Shown: piece by piece, positions 8,001 through 9,206 of the stretch
How the letters are laid out: every line of letters starts with the position of its first letter
Numbering within the stretch: the stretch's first letter is position 1
Source: Treponema sp. UBA3870
GTDB taxonomy: Bacteria; Spirochaetota; Spirochaetia; Treponematales; Treponemataceae
DNA length: 9,206 nucleotides
Reading direction: 5' to 3'
Assembly: GCA_002392275.1 (NCBI GenBank)
Contig: DGGQ01000101.1
Coordinates: 1-9,206, forward strand
Notes under the pieces: generated by a model
Database searches by the model: none
What the model was told of the DNA's origin: nothing
Seen by the model: only the letters and a program-made list of their open reading frames with translations
Translations under genes and position numbers: made by a program

Positions 8001-8789
8001 ATGAGATCTAGACGATACAAAGGGATAGAAGGAGAAGGCTCCAGCTACGACCTGTCCATCAGCGATTTGATGGCGGCCCTCTGCTGTGTTTTTGTCATAT
8101 TTACAATCGGAGTGACAACATCGCTCAAAGAAAAAAACATGGCGGCAAATCAATACAACGAGACCAAGGTTTATATCTACAATGAAATCAACGACGCAAT
8201 GAAGGATACCTTTAAAGAATGTAATGCCACATTTGAAAGGGAGACTCTCACACTTAAATTTTCCGCAGCGGATGCATTCAAAGATGACGATTCCACTTTG
8301 AAGGAAAAGTTCAAAACAAATCTCTCAAAAATATTTCCCAAGCTGATATACCTGCTTTACAAGTCCCCAAAGAGAGACGACATTGAGGAAATCCGCATCG
8401 AAGGCTTCACCGCATCCGATTCAAGGCTTGGAAAAAATGAGCAGGGTGATGACGATTACATTGCTGGAATCAAGTTAAGCCAGGACAGATCTAAAAACGT
8501 TTTGATTTATTGCCTTGGGACAAACTATCTTAAAGATATTCCAGCCGATGAGCAGGATGAATACAGGGAATGGGTCAGGACACATATCTCGGCCAGCGGA
8601 TATTCTTTTTCGCGTGCCTACTGGACTTATGATTCCGATGGAGAAATCAAGCGAAACGACTATGGCGTAAAGGAAATGGACAAGGCAAAAACCCGTCGAG
8701 TTGAATTCCGAATAAGGACAAACGCGGACAAGGTTATAGAAAAATATACCACAATAAATGTGGAGGACCTGCTCGATGAAGGCGCGTGA
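8001..8789 (+). CDS. ZorB-like motor anchor with OmpA-type peptidoglycan-binding domain
   Basis: The 262 aa product has the layout of MotB/ZorB: a short cytoplasmic N-terminus, one membrane helix (about 23-41, LMAALCCVFVIFTIGVTTS) and a periplasmic domain. An aspartate (D22) in SISDLMAAL sits at the helix start, the place of the ion-binding Asp of MotB, ExbD and ZorB. The C-terminal half matches an OmpA_C fold: IRIEGFTASDSR (131-142), like the IEGHTD strand; KLSQDRSKNVLIYCL (158-172), like LSxxRAxxVxxxL; SASGYSFSRAYW (197-208); and the closing TRRVEFRIRTN (231-241). The stretch between the second helix and the SASGYS strand (about 173-196) is longer than in plain OmpA domains. In the cell it would anchor the ZorA-like channel to peptidoglycan and supply the ion-carrying residue. 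It shares 14 bases with the next gene. The family assignment is good; specific membership in Zorya rests on pairing with the long-tailed ZorA-like protein. Confidence 0.88.
   Translation: MRSRRYKGIEGEGSSYDLSISDLMAALCCVFVIFTIGVTTSLKEKNMAANQYNETKVYIYNEINDAMKDTFKECNATFERETLTLKFSAADAFKDDDSTLKEKFKTNLSKIFPKLIYLLYKSPKRDDIEEIRIEGFTASDSRLGKNEQGDDDYIAGIKLSQDRSKNVLIYCLGTNYLKDIPADEQDEYREWVRTHISASGYSFSRAYWTYDSDGEIKRNDYGVKEMDKAKTRRVEFRIRTNADKVIEKYTTINVEDLLDEGA
8762..8766 (+). promoter_or_regulatory. Ribosome-binding site of gene 6 inside the zorB-like gene
   Basis: GGAGG lies nine bases before the ATG at 8776, within the last codons of the zorB-like gene. It decides the start of the truncated sixth gene and gives a 14-base overlap (8776-8789). 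Confidence 0.65.
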
Positions 8790-9206
8790 AGCATTGTACA
8801 GTCTGTCACTGGCGGCCAGAAGAATGGGGCTGGCATCCAAATTGCGAACAGGCGTTCTATCAAAGGAATTCAAGTTGCAGACAGAGACCATGATATTTAA
8901 AATCAAGGACAATCTGTCAATAGATTACTGCAAGCAGATGGAAAGCAAGGAAAGAGACCTTGGCATTTTGGAGAGCCTGACCTCAAAATATCTGGCAAGC
9001 GGAGAGGACCATTTTGACAGACGCTACATTCTGCTTCTTTGCTGGAACATAAACAAATTAAATATCCCCGATAAAAAAACAGAAAAAAATCCCCGTACAT
9101 TCTTTGAATACGAGCCTTCACCTTTTGATTTTTTTCCGTCCACAAAAAAAATATTCAGGCTCCTAAAAAAACATAGCGAATGTAAAGAAAAAATTTCCGC
9201 CGCGCT
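8776..9206 (+). CDS. Partial gene of unknown function following the ZorAB-like pair
   Basis: An open frame starts at ATG 8776 and is still open at the window edge: 143 complete codons, no stop, so it is 3'-truncated. The start is backed by GGAGG at 8762-8766 and by the operon-typical overlap with the preceding stop. My translation begins MKAREALYSLSLAARRMGLA and continues as a basic, helical protein. Notable stretches are HFDRRYILLLCWNINKL (82-98) and a Phe/Pro-rich patch FFEYEPSPFDFFPS (112-125). It has no signal peptide or clear membrane span. In described Zorya loci, the gene just after zorB encodes a cytoplasmic effector-side protein (ZorC in type I, ZorE in type II). By position this could be a ZorC-like protein, but I see no motif that proves it and none of the HNH nuclease or helicase motifs of ZorE or ZorD. 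The visible part is too short to name. Confidence 0.8.
   Translation, partial: MKAREALYSLSLAARRMGLASKLRTGVLSKEFKLQTETMIFKIKDNLSIDYCKQMESKERDLGILESLTSKYLASGEDHFDRRYILLLCWNINKLNIPDKKTEKNPRTFFEYEPSPFDFFPSTKKIFRLLKKHSECKEKISAA

Noticed and set aside
6155..8789. Flagellar MotAB or TolQR/ExbBD identity for the channel pair
   Set aside because: There are no flagellar, TonB or TolA/B genes nearby, and the ~310-residue cytoplasmic tail and the ZorB-like anchor fit Zorya better.
8475..8912. Antisense open frame of 145 codons over the zorB-like gene end and gene 6
   Set aside because: It runs opposite recognised OmpA-domain coding sequence and across the overlap of two genes, and its product has no recognisable domain.
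1..9206. CRISPR arrays, tRNA or rRNA genes, insertion sequences, attachment sites
   Set aside because: The window is almost fully coding on one strand. I saw no direct repeat arrays, terminal inverted repeats, transposase motifs or structured RNA genes.

Overview
The window is a compact run of six same-strand genes with almost no intergenic DNA. It is AT-rich, A-rich on the coding strand, and nearly every gene has a recognisable Shine-Dalgarno (SD) sequence. The junctions are +1, +11, +15, +10 and -14 bases, and I see no internal terminator or promoter. This looks like one transcription unit that starts at or just before the left edge and runs off the right edge. The use of SD sequences argues against Bacteroidota. 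The peptidoglycan-anchoring protein and the composition would suit a low-GC diderm such as a Treponema-like spirochaete, but the taxonomic guess is weak.

Layout: (1) 47-2683, a large protein (878 aa) with a glycine-rich Rossmann/tubulin-like N-terminus and a separate C-terminal helical segment after an acidic linker. It may be a degenerate member of the bacterial tubulin-like family. (2) 2685-4388, an Hsp70/DnaK-family ATPase of 567 aa with intact phosphate-binding motifs, a divergent adenosine loop and no helical lid. (3) 4400-6139, a 579 aa helical protein not recognised as a family, with a segment resembling a J-domain that lacks HPD. (4) 6155-7990, a ZorA-like MotA/TolQ/ExbB channel subunit with a roughly 310-residue helical cytoplasmic tail. 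(5) 8001-8789, a ZorB-like protein with one transmembrane helix, a conserved Asp at its start and an OmpA-type peptidoglycan-binding domain. (6) 8776 to beyond 9206, a truncated unknown gene in the position where Zorya systems carry their effector genes.

How they may work together: genes 4 and 5 form the motor half of a Zorya-type anti-phage system, an ion-driven inner-membrane motor anchored to peptidoglycan whose cytoplasmic tail is thought to relay a signal to effectors. The described Zorya types that I know of pair ZorAB with ZorC/ZorD, ZorE, or other effector pairs. I do not know of one built on an Hsp70, a possible J-like partner and a large tubulin-like protein. The reading I favour is an uncharacterised motor-linked system, probably defence, in which the chaperone pair and the large first protein act as the cytoplasmic sensor or effector module. 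That functional link is inference from operon structure. The sequence directly supports only the Hsp70, ZorA-like and ZorB-like identifications.
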